A stretch of 64,000 bases of DNA from an uncultured Methanospirillum sp. (GCF_963668475.1 NZ_OY764544.1:3343986-3407985); one strand, 5' to 3'; positions 43,740 through 53,026 are shown, counted from the stretch's first letter. The notes: generated by a model from the letters alone, not told the origin. A program made the numbers and translations.

Positions 43740-44900
43740 ATGAAGGGGATTCTTGAAGGATCACACGCAGCTGCCGAGGCCGCAAAGTTATGCAGACCTG
43801 ACGTGGTCTCTGCGTATCCGATCACTCCTCAAACCCATATAGTGGAGCGGCTTGCCGAGATGGTTGCCGACGGAGAACTGGACAGCGAATACATCTGTGT
43901 TGAGAGTGAATTCTCCGCCCTGTCTGCATGCCTTGGTGCATCAGCAGCAGGCTCACGTGTCTACTCAGCGACCTCTTCACAGGGTCTGCTCCTCATGGCT
44001 GAAGTCTGCTTCAACGTGGCCGGAATGCGTCAGCCGATCGTCATGTCTATCGCAAACCGTGCAGTCGGAGCACCGCTCTCTATCTGGAACGATCAGCAGG
44101 ATTCGATCTGTCTTCGTGACTGTGGCTGGATCCAGCTCTACGCCGAGGATGCACAGGAGGTCCACGACTTCCACTATATCGCGTACAAGGTTGCAGAGGA
44201 TCACCAGGTTCTCCTCCCGGTCTTCATCTGCTTTGACGGGTTCATCCTCTCTCACACGTATGAGCCGGTGGATATGCCAACCCAGGCTGAAGTTGATGAG
44301 TTCCTGCCTCCATACAAGCCATACAATATGCTCGATGTAAAGAATCCACTCAGCATGGGCATGTATGCAACACCTGAATACTACATGGAGTTCAGGTACG
44401 AGATCGATCAGGCCATGGTAAGGTCTGCTGATGTCATCAGAAAGGTTGGCAAAGAGTTTGGCCAGAAGTTCGGACGTGACTACAGCAACCTGGTTGAGTC
44501 ATACAAACTAGAGGATGCTGAAGTGGCCATTGTAGCCCTTGGGTCTGTCAGCGGAACCATCAAGGATGCGATCGACGAGATGCGTGCCGATGGCAAGAAG
44601 GTCGGGCTGCTCAGACTCATTGCGCTCAGACCGTTCCCTGCAGAAGATGTCAGGAAGGCTCTTAAGGGTGTCAAAAAGGTCGGGGTCTTTGAGAAGAACA
44701 TCTCGATCGGTTCCCGGATGAAAGGAGCAGTGGGATACGAGGTCAAGGATGCCATCAACGACTCGTCGGTACCTGTGCTCAGTTATGTTGCCGGACTTGG
44801 TGGCAGAGATATTACCATAGCGGATATTAAAAAGATGGTCGGAGAGATTGAAGCAGGAAGAGGGGATTGCTTCCTGGGCCTTCGTGAGGAGCTGATCTAA
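43740..44900 (+). CDS. porA: Pyruvate:ferredoxin oxidoreductase, alpha subunit
   Basis: 386 residues with the pyrimidine-binding half of the thiamine enzyme: LEGSHAAAEAAKLCRPDVVSAYPITPQ, YICVESEFSALSACLGASAAG, YSATSSQGLLLMAEV and NRAVGAPLSIWNDQQD. The transketolase C-terminal domain follows (VAIVALGSVSGTIKDAIDEM, VGVFEKNISIG). Sequence and partners favour pyruvate rather than 2-oxoglutarate as substrate. There is no gap to its neighbours, so stoichiometric synthesis from one transcript is expected. Confidence 0.95.
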   Translation: MKGILEGSHAAAEAAKLCRPDVVSAYPITPQTHIVERLAEMVADGELDSEYICVESEFSALSACLGASAAGSRVYSATSSQGLLLMAEVCFNVAGMRQPIVMSIANRAVGAPLSIWNDQQDSICLRDCGWIQLYAEDAQEVHDFHYIAYKVAEDHQVLLPVFICFDGFILSHTYEPVDMPTQAEVDEFLPPYKPYNMLDVKNPLSMGMYATPEYYMEFRYEIDQAMVRSADVIRKVGKEFGQKFGRDYSNLVESYKLEDAEVAIVALGSVSGTIKDAIDEMRADGKKVGLLRLIALRPFPAEDVRKALKGVKKVGVFEKNISIGSRMKGAVGYEVKDAINDSSVPVLSYVAGLGGRDITIADIKKMVGEIEAGRGDCFLGLREELI

Positions 44901-45782
44901 ATGGCAGACAAGACCTGTGAACTTGTTGACTGCGGACATCGCGCCTGTGGTGGGTGTGGACCGGCATTTGCTGCCCGGCTGATCCTGAAAGGATCAGGCC
45001 CGGAGTCCATCGTCTGTGCATCAACCGGGTGTATGGAAGTATTCTCCACACCGTACCCGCAGACTGCCTGGAAAGTTCCCTGGATCCACTCACTCTTTGA
45101 GAATGCTGCAGCAGTAGCCTCTGGAGTCGAGTCAGCACTCAAGAAACAGGGACGCAAAGAGAATGTCCTTTGTATCTGCGGTGACGGTGCAACCTTTGAT
45201 ATCGGTATCCAGTGCATCAGCGGTGCATTTGAGCGTGGACACAATATCACGTACATCTGCTACGATAACGAGGCATACATGAACACCGGAATTCAGCGTT
45301 CCGGTGCAACCCCGTACGATGCATCAACCACGACCTCTCCGGCAGGAAAGCGTTCGACCGGAAACAACCGTCCAAAGAAAGACCTTCCCCAGATCCTTGC
45401 AGCCCATGGGTCACCATACGTTGCAACCTGTTCGATTGCATATCCGAACGATGTCATCAAGAAGGTAGACCGGGCAGTCCAGACCGAAGGGCCCTGCTAC
45501 ATCCAGATCCACACCCCATGCTGCACTGGCTGGGGTTTTGACGGTGCAAAGACCGTTGAACTCGCCAAGATGGCGATCGAGTGCGGACTCTGGGTCAACT
45601 ACGAGATGGTGAATGGAAAGGTAGAGAAGGCCAAAAAGGTTAAGAGAAAACCGGTTGAAGAATATCTGAAATCCCAGAAGCGGTTTGCACACCTCTTCAA
45701 GCCTCAACGTAACGATGTCGAGATCGCTAAGATCCAGGCTATCGCTGATGCAAATGCTGAAAAATACGGGATCGATCTCTGA
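44901..45782 (+). CDS. porB: Pyruvate:ferredoxin oxidoreductase, beta subunit
   Basis: 293 residues holding the thiamine diphosphate site: GDGATFDIGIQC, then YDNEAYMNTGIQRSGATPY, the usual GDGxxxDIG...NxxYxxTGxQ pattern. Cysteines early in the chain (CGHRACGGCGP) and later (CCTGWG) are those that ligate the proximal 4Fe-4S cluster. The C-terminal tail (VEEYLKSQKRFAHLFKPQRND) is as in other archaeal PorB. It is the last gene of the operon; about 158 non-coding bases follow. Confidence 0.96.
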   Translation: MADKTCELVDCGHRACGGCGPAFAARLILKGSGPESIVCASTGCMEVFSTPYPQTAWKVPWIHSLFENAAAVASGVESALKKQGRKENVLCICGDGATFDIGIQCISGAFERGHNITYICYDNEAYMNTGIQRSGATPYDASTTTSPAGKRSTGNNRPKKDLPQILAAHGSPYVATCSIAYPNDVIKKVDRAVQTEGPCYIQIHTPCCTGWGFDGAKTVELAKMAIECGLWVNYEMVNGKVEKAKKVKRKPVEEYLKSQKRFAHLFKPQRNDVEIAKIQAIADANAEKYGIDL

Positions 45783-45940
45783 TCAAACAACAATCATAGT
45801 AACCAATCTATCTTTTTTCGCTTCACGGTTTCTCCTGATAAGAGTAGTTATGAAGTTACACCTCGACGTCTATATGATCCAATAATTCTTCCTCACACAG
45901 CGGAAAGTTCATCAGATCAGGCAGGCATCAGGAGAACAGG

Positions 45941-48253
45941 ATGATCCCGGTACTCTTTATCGACGATAATAAAGAGCTCTGTACCCTTTTCCAGATATAT
46001 CTTGAGGAGTCTGGAGAGTTCTCAGTGCATACCTGCGACAACGGCGAAGAGGCCCTCTCCTACCTGAAGACACATCAGGTCATGGCCGTGATATCCGATT
46101 ATGACATGCCTGAAATGAACGGGATCGATCTGCTCAGGCAGCTGCGGAATATTCATCCCCGTCTCCCGTTCATCATGCTCACCGGCAATGACAGCAAGGA
46201 TACCGCCATTGCTGCCCTGAATGCCGGTGCCGATTTTTACCAGAACAAGGCAGATGACTTCGAGGTGCAGGTTCTCGATCTCTCTCACAAGATCAGGATC
46301 CTCTCAGGCAGGCACGAGGCAGAAGAGGCGGCAAGGAAAAAGGATGGCATACTTGCAGCCATAAGTCATGCAGCTGAGCGGCTGCTCCGGGGAAGCGGCT
46401 GGCAGGAGGATATCGAGGAGGTCCTCGGGCATCTTGGCAGGGCTACTGACGCTGCTTCAGTCTTTGTTGCTGGAAAAAGAGATGATTCATCCGAATCCGT
46501 AATAGATCCGGTTATCTGGGAGCGGATACCGGGCCCTGGCGGGTCCGGCAGGTTTGACCAGATTCATGCCTGGTGGCAGGAACCAAAGCGTGCAGAACGT
46601 CTTGCGGCAAACCAGGAGATACAGGAGGCTTTCATACCTATGTCAGAGGAATCTTCCCATGGCGTTTCAGGTACAATTCTTCTGATCCCGGTTTTCCTTG
46701 ACACCGACTGGTGGGGGGTTCTGGGGATTACTGACCGGCGAAACAGCCGGGTCTTCAGTCCAGAAGAGGTGAGTGCACTCCGGATGGCTGCCCGGGTCAT
46801 CGGCTCGGCACGGTACAGAATGTACATCGAGGAGATCTTCAGAAACCCGGTAGAAGAGTCACTGGTCGGGGTGTTCATTGAGGATAACTCCAGGTTCCTG
46901 TATGCAAACTCCAGGTTCTGCGATATGTTCGGGTACTCACGGGAAGAACTCCGCAGGTTTCAGACGCCCCTCTCGGTAATTCATCCAAAGAGCCGTGACG
47001 AGATATGCAGCGTTTTTAAAGATATCAAAGAGAAGAAGATCCCATTCAAACACTTTGAGATAGCAGGAGTAAAAAAAGACGGCAGGACGATCTGCCTTGA
47101 GGTCTACCTGACCACCCTCCCTGGTGAAAATCCTGACTGCCTTATTGGAAACGTGATGGATGTCTCTGATCAGCATCGAGCCAGAAAGGCCCTGGCAGAG
47201 AGTGAGAAACGGTTTCGAAGTCTCTTCAGCAACATCAGCGACCTCGTGATCCTTCACCGTATTCCTGCTGAGGGATCAGAGATCATCGAGATCAACAACT
47301 CTGTCTGTGAGACGCTGGATATCAGTCGCGATGAGATCCTCTCCCTGACACTCACCTCCCTCGCCCCACGTGAACACGAACTAGCTAAAGTCCTCTCCCA
47401 TTGTGAGGAAGCAGCGACGTCCGGTCGTGCAACGGTCCAGACCTGCCTTTTAAAAAGTAACGGGAGTCCGATCCCTGTGGACCTTGTGACACACCGGATA
47501 CTGATGGAGGACCGGGCCGTACTCCTCTCAGTAGCCCGTGATATCACCGAGCGTATCGAGGCTGAGGCAAAGATCCGTGCAGGTGAAGAGCTTCTCAAAC
47601 GCAATATGCTCGTTTCACTTCATGAGAAAGAGACCCTTCTACGTGAGATCCATCACCGGGTCAAGAACAACATGCAGATCATCATCAGTCTGCTCAAGCT
47701 CCAGGATTTTAAGGTTGAAGATCCAAAGGTGCATGCGATAATCAGGGACTGCCGGAGTCGAATCTACTCGATGGCAGTGATCCATGAGAAACTGTACCAG
47801 ACCGATGAACTGACCTCTATACGACTTGATGAATACATCAGCGATCTTGCAGACCGGGTGATGAATGAGTTTGACAGCGGAGAGGATCGCATAACTTTCG
47901 TTCTACAGTCTGATCACCCGGTTCTCGTGGATATCGGGACCGGTATCCCGCTTGGGCTGATCCTGAATGAACTGATCACAAACAGCATGAAGTATGCCTT
48001 TGATCCTGACCAGACCGGTGAGGTACGGGTTGTACTACATCGCGAGAGCGACTCACTGTTCATCACTGTTGCAGACACCGGCCGTGGCCTCCCTGAATGG
48101 TTCACAGCCGGGAGTTCAGCCACCCTCGGGACTGAACTGATCCGCGGTCTGGCCCTGCAGCTGGATGGCACCGTGGCCTGGAAGAGTGATCATGGCACGG
48201 TATGCACACTCACGATCCCATATCCGACCATGCCCGGGGAAGAGACATCATGA
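45941..48253 (+). CDS. Hybrid sensor histidine kinase (REC-GAF?-PAS-PAS-HisKA_2-HATPase)
   Basis: 770 residues, no signal peptide or membrane helix, so a cytoplasmic kinase. A receiver domain comes first (VLFIDDNKELC, phospho-acceptor Asp53 in VISDYDMPEMNG), then a GAF-like stretch (about 140-290), two PAS domains (about 300-545; FCDMFGYSREEL and CETLDISRDEI), and a HisKA_2-type dimer/phospho domain with LREIHHRVKNNMQ (His571). The HATPase_c domain shows ILNELITNSMKYAF and DTGRGLPEWF. Its stop overlaps the next response-regulator gene (ATGA), so they form a pair. A receiver at the N-terminus suggests input from another kinase; the signal is unknown. Confidence 0.92.
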   Translation: MIPVLFIDDNKELCTLFQIYLEESGEFSVHTCDNGEEALSYLKTHQVMAVISDYDMPEMNGIDLLRQLRNIHPRLPFIMLTGNDSKDTAIAALNAGADFYQNKADDFEVQVLDLSHKIRILSGRHEAEEAARKKDGILAAISHAAERLLRGSGWQEDIEEVLGHLGRATDAASVFVAGKRDDSSESVIDPVIWERIPGPGGSGRFDQIHAWWQEPKRAERLAANQEIQEAFIPMSEESSHGVSGTILLIPVFLDTDWWGVLGITDRRNSRVFSPEEVSALRMAARVIGSARYRMYIEEIFRNPVEESLVGVFIEDNSRFLYANSRFCDMFGYSREELRRFQTPLSVIHPKSRDEICSVFKDIKEKKIPFKHFEIAGVKKDGRTICLEVYLTTLPGENPDCLIGNVMDVSDQHRARKALAESEKRFRSLFSNISDLVILHRIPAEGSEIIEINNSVCETLDISRDEILSLTLTSLAPREHELAKVLSHCEEAATSGRATVQTCLLKSNGSPIPVDLVTHRILMEDRAVLLSVARDITERIEAEAKIRAGEELLKRNMLVSLHEKETLLREIHHRVKNNMQIIISLLKLQDFKVEDPKVHAIIRDCRSRIYSMAVIHEKLYQTDELTSIRLDEYISDLADRVMNEFDSGEDRITFVLQSDHPVLVDIGTGIPLGLILNELITNSMKYAFDPDQTGEVRVVLHRESDSLFITVADTGRGLPEWFTAGSSATLGTELIRGLALQLDGTVAWKSDHGTVCTLTIPYPTMPGEETS

Positions 48254-48987
48254 CAAAAGGCAAGAAGATTCTTATCGTTGAGGATGAGATGGTCATCTCT
48301 CTTGAGATAGCCGCAACGCTCAAGCGTCTCGGTTACGAGGTGGCCGGCCAGGCCATCACCGGCATTGAAGCGATCAGACTTGTTGAAGAGACTGATCCCG
48401 ATCTCATCCTGATGGATATCAGGTTGAAAGGGGATATGGACGGGATAGAAGTTGCCTGCCAGGTCAGTGACCGCTTTGACCTGCCGGTCATCTTCCTCAC
48501 TGCCCACTCAGATGAGGTAACACTTGAACGGGCTATCGCAGTCAGCCCTTCAGGATACCTGATCAAGCCGTTTAAGGACAGGGAACTCTACTCCTCTATC
48601 GAACTTGCCCTGCACAAGCATGAGATCAGGCAGCGGATTCGGCCTGAAAAGATCGTACGTGAGGTTCAGTCTGATCTTGCCCACCTCTCTGGTGTCAGTG
48701 CCCTCGTTATCAGCCCTCGTGGAATCGTTATCCGGGCAAACCAGAATGCATGTGATCTCTTAGAGACAGATCAGGCTGATCTCTGCGGTACCAGGATCAC
48801 AGCCTGGATCTGTTCGGATACGGCCACGGCTGATACCCCCCCGGTAACCGAGGGTTCCATTCTTCCCTGTAATGTTGCTATAAGGAGTCAGAAGGGTGCA
48901 ATTCGAAAAGTCTCCATCGAGACCGGGTTTATAACAGGCGAAGAGGGGCGGATCCAGGGGTACCTTCTGGTTATCACCCCTGTCTGA
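48250..48987 (+). CDS. Response regulator with C-terminal PAS domain
   Basis: 245 residues from ATG 48250, which overlaps the kinase stop (ATGA); the upstream in-frame ATG at 48202 lies within the kinase and is less likely. The receiver domain is complete: ILIVEDEMVIS, phospho-Asp in LILMDIRLKGDMDG, FLTAHS and YLIKPFKD. A linker and a PAS-like domain follow (ALVISPRGIVIRANQNACDLLE...IQGYLLVITPV). No DNA-binding domain is present, so it likely acts through protein contacts, a common pattern in methanogen signalling. The cognate kinase is the preceding gene. Confidence 0.9.
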   Translation: MTKGKKILIVEDEMVISLEIAATLKRLGYEVAGQAITGIEAIRLVEETDPDLILMDIRLKGDMDGIEVACQVSDRFDLPVIFLTAHSDEVTLERAIAVSPSGYLIKPFKDRELYSSIELALHKHEIRQRIRPEKIVREVQSDLAHLSGVSALVISPRGIVIRANQNACDLLETDQADLCGTRITAWICSDTATADTPPVTEGSILPCNVAIRSQKGAIRKVSIETGFITGEEGRIQGYLLVITPV

Positions 48988-49034
48988 TGAGATCCTGATC
49001 CATCTCATATCATAATCTCTTCCATACCGAACCC

Positions 49035-49481
49035 ATGACAACAACATCTGTTCTTGAAATATCCACTCCCAGCGGTGTCGTCACAGTTTCACAGGCCATC
49101 ACAGCCCGGCCCGATGATATGCGTGAACTCTACCGTGCCGGTGACTGGTGGGATGAATCCTGGGATGAGGCATACCTCTCTGCAGTCGTTGAGAAGGGTT
49201 TCGCATTTGTTGCAGCTGTAGCACCTGATGGGACCTGGATCGGGATGGGACGGCTCATCTCTGACGGCGTCTCCGATGCATACCTGCAGGATATTGTGGT
49301 TCTCCCTGTATGGGAGGGGCATGGTATCGGTTCTGCCATCGTCAGGTGTCTCCTCTCGATCTGCAGGGAGAAAGGGATCGACTGGATAGGCACCGTAGCC
49401 GGACCTGAAACCGAGTACTTCTACCGCAGGTTCGGGTTTGCACGGATGAACCGGTACACTCCGATGCGATATGAGCGATAG
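49035..49481 (+). CDS. GNAT family N-acetyltransferase
   Basis: 148 residues with the GNAT fold. Strands 2 to 4 lead into motif A (DIVVLPVWEGHGIGSAIV), which binds acetyl-CoA pyrophosphate; the Q/R normally starting the motif is Glu here. Motif B ends in FYRRFGFARM. The substrate cannot be told; similar proteins acetylate small amines or protein N-termini. It is nine bases from the DUF1848 gene start region and may share its transcript. Confidence 0.88.
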   Translation: MTTTSVLEISTPSGVVTVSQAITARPDDMRELYRAGDWWDESWDEAYLSAVVEKGFAFVAAVAPDGTWIGMGRLISDGVSDAYLQDIVVLPVWEGHGIGSAIVRCLLSICREKGIDWIGTVAGPETEYFYRRFGFARMNRYTPMRYER

Positions 49482-49504
49482 ACTTCCGGTTGGGGTGGAG
49501 AACA

Positions 49505-50509
49505 GTGGGTGACCGCCAGGTTACGTTTGAGGGAATGCCTGCCGGATCTTCATCCAATGTAATCGTCACCGAGATCCATCCGGTCATCATCTCGGTGAGC
49601 AGGGCTACAGACATTCCTGCATTTTATATGGGCTGGTTTCTGCACCGGTTCCGTGAAGGATATGTCATCTGGAAGAATCCGTACCGGCAGAACAGGAGGC
49701 AGAAGGTCCTCTTTGACAAGACCCGTGCTGCAGTCTTCTGGACAAAGGACCCTGGTGCCCTGCTCTCCAGGGCAGATGAGATCGATACCTTTGGCATTCA
49801 CTGGTATGCCCAGGTAACCCTGAATGATTATGAGAATCTCGGGTATGAACTCCGGGTCCCTCTCCTCGAAAAACGGATCCGGGACTTTCAGGATCTGAGC
49901 AGACGGCTCGGAAAGGAACGGGTTGTCTGGCGGTTTGACCCCCTGCTCCTCTCTGACACGCTCTCGCTTCCATCCCTTTCAGATCGTATAGAGCATCTCT
50001 TCACAGAGCTCGGTCCATACTGTGAGCGGATGGTCTTCAGCTATGTGGACATAGCCGGGTACCGGGGAGTGACGAGGAATATGAAGCAGTACGGGCTGAC
50101 CGGGGTCAGGGAATTTTTGCCAGAAGAGAAGCTGCAGATTGCACAGGTGCTTCAGCGTTGTGCAGAAAAGTACGGAGTTCTGGTCATGGCCTGCTGCCAG
50201 GCACTAGACCTCAGCGGATTCGGGATCGTTCCTGGTCGCTGTGTTGATGACCGGCTTTTTTGCAGGATCGCAGGAGAGGATACTGAGTTCATAACCTGGC
50301 TCAACCGGGATGCACGCAAGGACACCGGGCAGCGGGCTCACTGCACCTGTATTGTCTCCAAGGATGTGGGTGAGTACTCAACCTGCCTGCACCAGTGCCG
50401 GTACTGCTATGCAAACCGGAGCGACGAGGTGGTAGCAGGCAGGTACCTGCTTCATCGCCAGGCCATGAGCCGCGGGATCATCCCCGAGTCGATCGTGCCC
50501 GAGTTCTGA
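49505..50509 (+). CDS. DUF1848 family protein with C-terminal Cys cluster
   Basis: About 334 residues. GTG 49505 is preferred because GGTGGAG lies five bases upstream; TTG 49490 and ATG 49535 are options. The sequence matches the DUF1848 family: IISVSRATDIPAFYMGWFLHR, GYVIWKNPYRQN, AVFWTKDP and VWRFDPLLLSD. The Cys-rich end CTCIVSKDVGEYSTCLHQC followed by RYCYAN looks like a metal or Fe-S site and recalls radical-SAM-like proteins (spore photolyase-like). The function is unknown. It lies just downstream of the GNAT gene. Confidence 0.85.
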   Translation: MGDRQVTFEGMPAGSSSNVIVTEIHPVIISVSRATDIPAFYMGWFLHRFREGYVIWKNPYRQNRRQKVLFDKTRAAVFWTKDPGALLSRADEIDTFGIHWYAQVTLNDYENLGYELRVPLLEKRIRDFQDLSRRLGKERVVWRFDPLLLSDTLSLPSLSDRIEHLFTELGPYCERMVFSYVDIAGYRGVTRNMKQYGLTGVREFLPEEKLQIAQVLQRCAEKYGVLVMACCQALDLSGFGIVPGRCVDDRLFCRIAGEDTEFITWLNRDARKDTGQRAHCTCIVSKDVGEYSTCLHQCRYCYANRSDEVVAGRYLLHRQAMSRGIIPESIVPEF

Positions 50510-50537
50510 TCATCTTTATCTGAGTGAAACCCTCATT

Positions 50538-50822
50538 ATGGATCAGATGGTTGAATGTGAGTTCTGCGGAACCAGTGTCTCGGGAGGTTCTGCATTTACC
50601 TGCACCTATTGCCATGGGACCTTCTGCCCAGCCCACCGGCTACCCTTCAACCATGCCTGCCCGAAGATAGAGGAGTGGCGGAGCGCAAAACCGTCAAAAC
50701 AGAAGGGAGCCACACGAAAGGCGGGCCTGGGCATTCTTGCTGATCAGAAGGGACTCATTGCGGGCGGAGTGCTGATGCTTGCCCTGATCATCATATTTCT
50801 TCTGATCTTCAGGGTGCTCTGA
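50538..50822 (+). CDS. AN1-type zinc-finger membrane protein
   Basis: 94 residues. An N-terminal AN1 zinc finger has all eight ligands (Cys7, 10, 22, 25, 30, His33, His39, Cys41). It is joined by a Lys/Ser linker to one C-terminal membrane helix (LIAGGVLMLALIIIFLLIF). AN1 fingers bind proteins in ubiquitin and stress pathways in eukaryotes; archaeal forms tied to the membrane are common in methanogens but of unknown role. The 3' end overlaps the convergent ADP-ribosylglycohydrolase gene by 14 bases. Confidence 0.9.
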   Translation: MDQMVECEFCGTSVSGGSAFTCTYCHGTFCPAHRLPFNHACPKIEEWRSAKPSKQKGATRKAGLGILADQKGLIAGGVLMLALIIIFLLIFRVL

Positions 50823-51792
50823 CCGGGAACCTTCTGCTAAGCAGGTTCCCGAGTTCAATCAGGTAGTCTCTCCCATACATTCCGTTCTCAAGCCCTGTAA
50901 TTAACTTTGCAGGCAGATCTTCACCCAGGGAGCCCGGAGTGAAAGAGATCAATGCCGCTCCAAGGGTGATTGCAGCGGTTGTGTCGGTATCGCCTCCGAG
51001 CAGAACGGACTCACGGAGTACCTGACAAGGCTCTTCTCCATACCTGGCAAGGATGGCAACCACGGCACCAAACAGAATGAGCGACTCTGTATATGGCACC
51101 CCGTATGAAGCATGCTCACCCAGGATGATCTCCGGATTCCACCCGGAACCGATGACTCTGCGAAGATACTCTTCTCCTTCCGGGGTGAGTGTGGATATCT
51201 GATCAGGAAGGTCCTTTATGATCTCTGGAAACGATCTCCCCGAGTAGTACCGTTCGTGACAGATGAGTGCGATCCCGACTGTTGCGGCTATAGCATCAGG
51301 ATGGCCGTGTGTGATACAGGCACTGAGCGAAGCAAACCTGATCACCTCTTCACGGTCTGGGATCAACCCGATTGGCAGTGCCCGCATGGCTGCTCCGTCA
51401 CTCTTCCGCTCCCTGATCTCCTCCCGGGTGAGACTCAACAGGAATTCGGAACCAGTTTTAGAATCCTGCAGCATTCTGGTTGTGACCGGTGAGTACCCGG
51501 GACGAGGGTCACGTTTATAGGCCAGAAGAAGGCTCTTTGCCAGGTTTTCTTCTGTGAAGGGTTCTGCTGACACGAGAAGTTCTGCAACCCCTATTGCCAT
51601 CTGGGTGTCATCGGTGTATCGGTTTGAGTGCTTGTATCTGTACAGACCATCAGGAAGACGTATCTCATATCTGCTCCTGTTCTCAAACCCTGCACCGAAC
51701 GCGTCACCGATGGCCATTCCGATAAGGAGTCGTGCACCGGTGCTGAGATCCTGCAGTACCGATGCTGTATTAAGGTGGTCCGGGCTCATCAT
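50809..51792 (-). CDS. ADP-ribosylglycohydrolase family protein
   Basis: 327 residues of the all-helical ADP-ribosylglycohydrolase family, which removes ADP-ribose from proteins or small molecules with two metal ions. Metal-binding motifs are complete: MAIGDAFGAGFE, RYTDDTQMAIGVAE and the late GGDTDTTAAITLGAA. Length is normal. The start at 51792 lies in an ATG-ATG pair. The SufC-like gene lies 15 bases upstream on the same strand. No ADP-ribosyltransferase partner is seen in the window. Confidence 0.93.
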   Translation of the reverse strand: MMSPDHLNTASVLQDLSTGARLLIGMAIGDAFGAGFENRSRYEIRLPDGLYRYKHSNRYTDDTQMAIGVAELLVSAEPFTEENLAKSLLLAYKRDPRPGYSPVTTRMLQDSKTGSEFLLSLTREEIRERKSDGAAMRALPIGLIPDREEVIRFASLSACITHGHPDAIAATVGIALICHERYYSGRSFPEIIKDLPDQISTLTPEGEEYLRRVIGSGWNPEIILGEHASYGVPYTESLILFGAVVAILARYGEEPCQVLRESVLLGGDTDTTAAITLGAALISFTPGSLGEDLPAKLITGLENGMYGRDYLIELGNLLSRRFPVRAP

Positions 51793-51807
51793 AACCCGAA
51801 AAAAGAG

Positions 51808-52557
51808 TTATACGATCTTGTCACAGCGGAGGCACTCGTTGTATCCTTTATCCTTGATCAGTTTCAGGATCTCGCGGGGGTTGCCGTGACATTTGAACTC
51901 ACCGTTTATCATCACATGCCCTTTGTCTACCTCCAGGTAGTCCAGGATGTACCCGGTATGGGTGATGACAAGCCCGCTGTTCTTCCGGTTTGCAAACCGC
52001 TGGTGTTTCTGGAGAAGGTGAGCGATTGCCTCTCCCATGAGATGAATATTCTCCAGATCCACCCCGCTCTCCGGTTCATCAAGCATGATGAACGAGGGGT
52101 CCTGCACCATCATCTGCAGGATCTCGCTCCGCTTGATCTCCCCTCCTGAGAACCCCTGGTTAATATCACGCTCTAGAAAATCAGTCATGTTCATCCGGGT
52201 GATGGCAGGCTGAATATCCCGATCTTTATCCGGATTGATGACGTTCAGCATCTTACCAAGCTTCAGGCCTGAGATCGTCGGCGGGCGCTGGAACATGATC
52301 CCCATACCGAGCCTTGCCCGTTCATGAACCGGTTTGTCGGTTACATCAACGCCGTTGAAGATGATCTTTCCGCTGGTGACCTTATAGGCATCAAAGCCCA
52401 TGATCGTCATCAGGAGGGTGGATTTCCCAGAACCGTTCGGTCCCATGAGCACATGGGTTTCCCCTAACTCGATATGCAGATTTACCCCGTGAATAATCTC
52501 ACGGTCCCCTATCGCGACATGCAGATCCTGTAACTCAAGCATAGACGGTTCTCTCAT
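51808..52557 (-). CDS. sufC: SufC-like Fe-S assembly ABC ATPase
   Basis: About 249 residues from ATG 52557 (a GTG at 52566 is possible). It is an ABC ATPase with Walker A GPNGSGKST, a Q-loop in MFQRPPTISG, signature FSGGEIKRSEI and Walker B FIMLDEPESGVD. Glu-Ser after the Walker B Asp and the EIKRSE signature are typical of SufC rather than transporters. In bacteria SufC works with SufB and SufD to build Fe-S clusters; archaea usually have a SufBC pair. No SufB gene flanks it here. The C-terminus carries CLRC, unusual for this family. Confidence 0.88.
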   Translation of the reverse strand: MREPSMLELQDLHVAIGDREIIHGVNLHIELGETHVLMGPNGSGKSTLLMTIMGFDAYKVTSGKIIFNGVDVTDKPVHERARLGMGIMFQRPPTISGLKLGKMLNVINPDKDRDIQPAITRMNMTDFLERDINQGFSGGEIKRSEILQMMVQDPSFIMLDEPESGVDLENIHLMGEAIAHLLQKHQRFANRKNSGLVITHTGYILDYLEVDKGHVMINGEFKCHGNPREILKLIKDKGYNECLRCDKIV

Positions 52558-52621
52558 AGAATTCACTCTTCAGGCCATTTGATATTTGCCTGATGAAAGC
52601 AATCTGCTGGCCCGAACCAGA

Positions 52622-53026
52622 TCAGAGCAGTTGTTTTCCTGCATCAGTACCTGGCATACACTCAAAGACGCTGGTGATCCTGAGTATGAGCAGGGATTTT
52701 GCCGGAAGACCTGGCTTCTTCTCATGGATCATCTCGGTCATACGGGCATGCTCCGGTCCTGATGTCTTCACTGTTACGTCGGCCTTTATCTGGTAGCACC
52801 CTTTTGCACCTGCTCCGTAGAGATAAAGAGCAGCCTTCGGGTTTTCAAGGACATTTTTCAGACTCTTGTGCATGAAGTTGTCGCCGATCCAGATCGTCTG
52901 GGGATCGATGAGGAAGACAGAACCCATCGGAGCAACGTTCGGAACGCCATCCTTTGAGGCGGTTGCAAGGGGAAAGACCTTCAGTGCTGAAAATGCCTCT
53001 GTCATTTCTGGGGTTAATGCCACCAT
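52622..53026 (-). CDS. Pyridoxamine 5'-phosphate oxidase family (flavin-binding split barrel) protein
   Basis: 134 residues from ATG 53026, where the family-like part begins; the open frame to 53122 is not convincing. ALKVFPLATASKDGVPNVAPMGSVFLID and IWIGDNFMHKSLKNVLENPKAALYLY match the PNPOx-like split-barrel family, which binds FMN or F420. The true substrate is unknown; in methanogens such proteins often use F420. Confidence 0.85.
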   Translation of the reverse strand: MVALTPEMTEAFSALKVFPLATASKDGVPNVAPMGSVFLIDPQTIWIGDNFMHKSLKNVLENPKAALYLYGAGAKGCYQIKADVTVKTSGPEHARMTEMIHEKKPGLPAKSLLILRITSVFECMPGTDAGKQLL

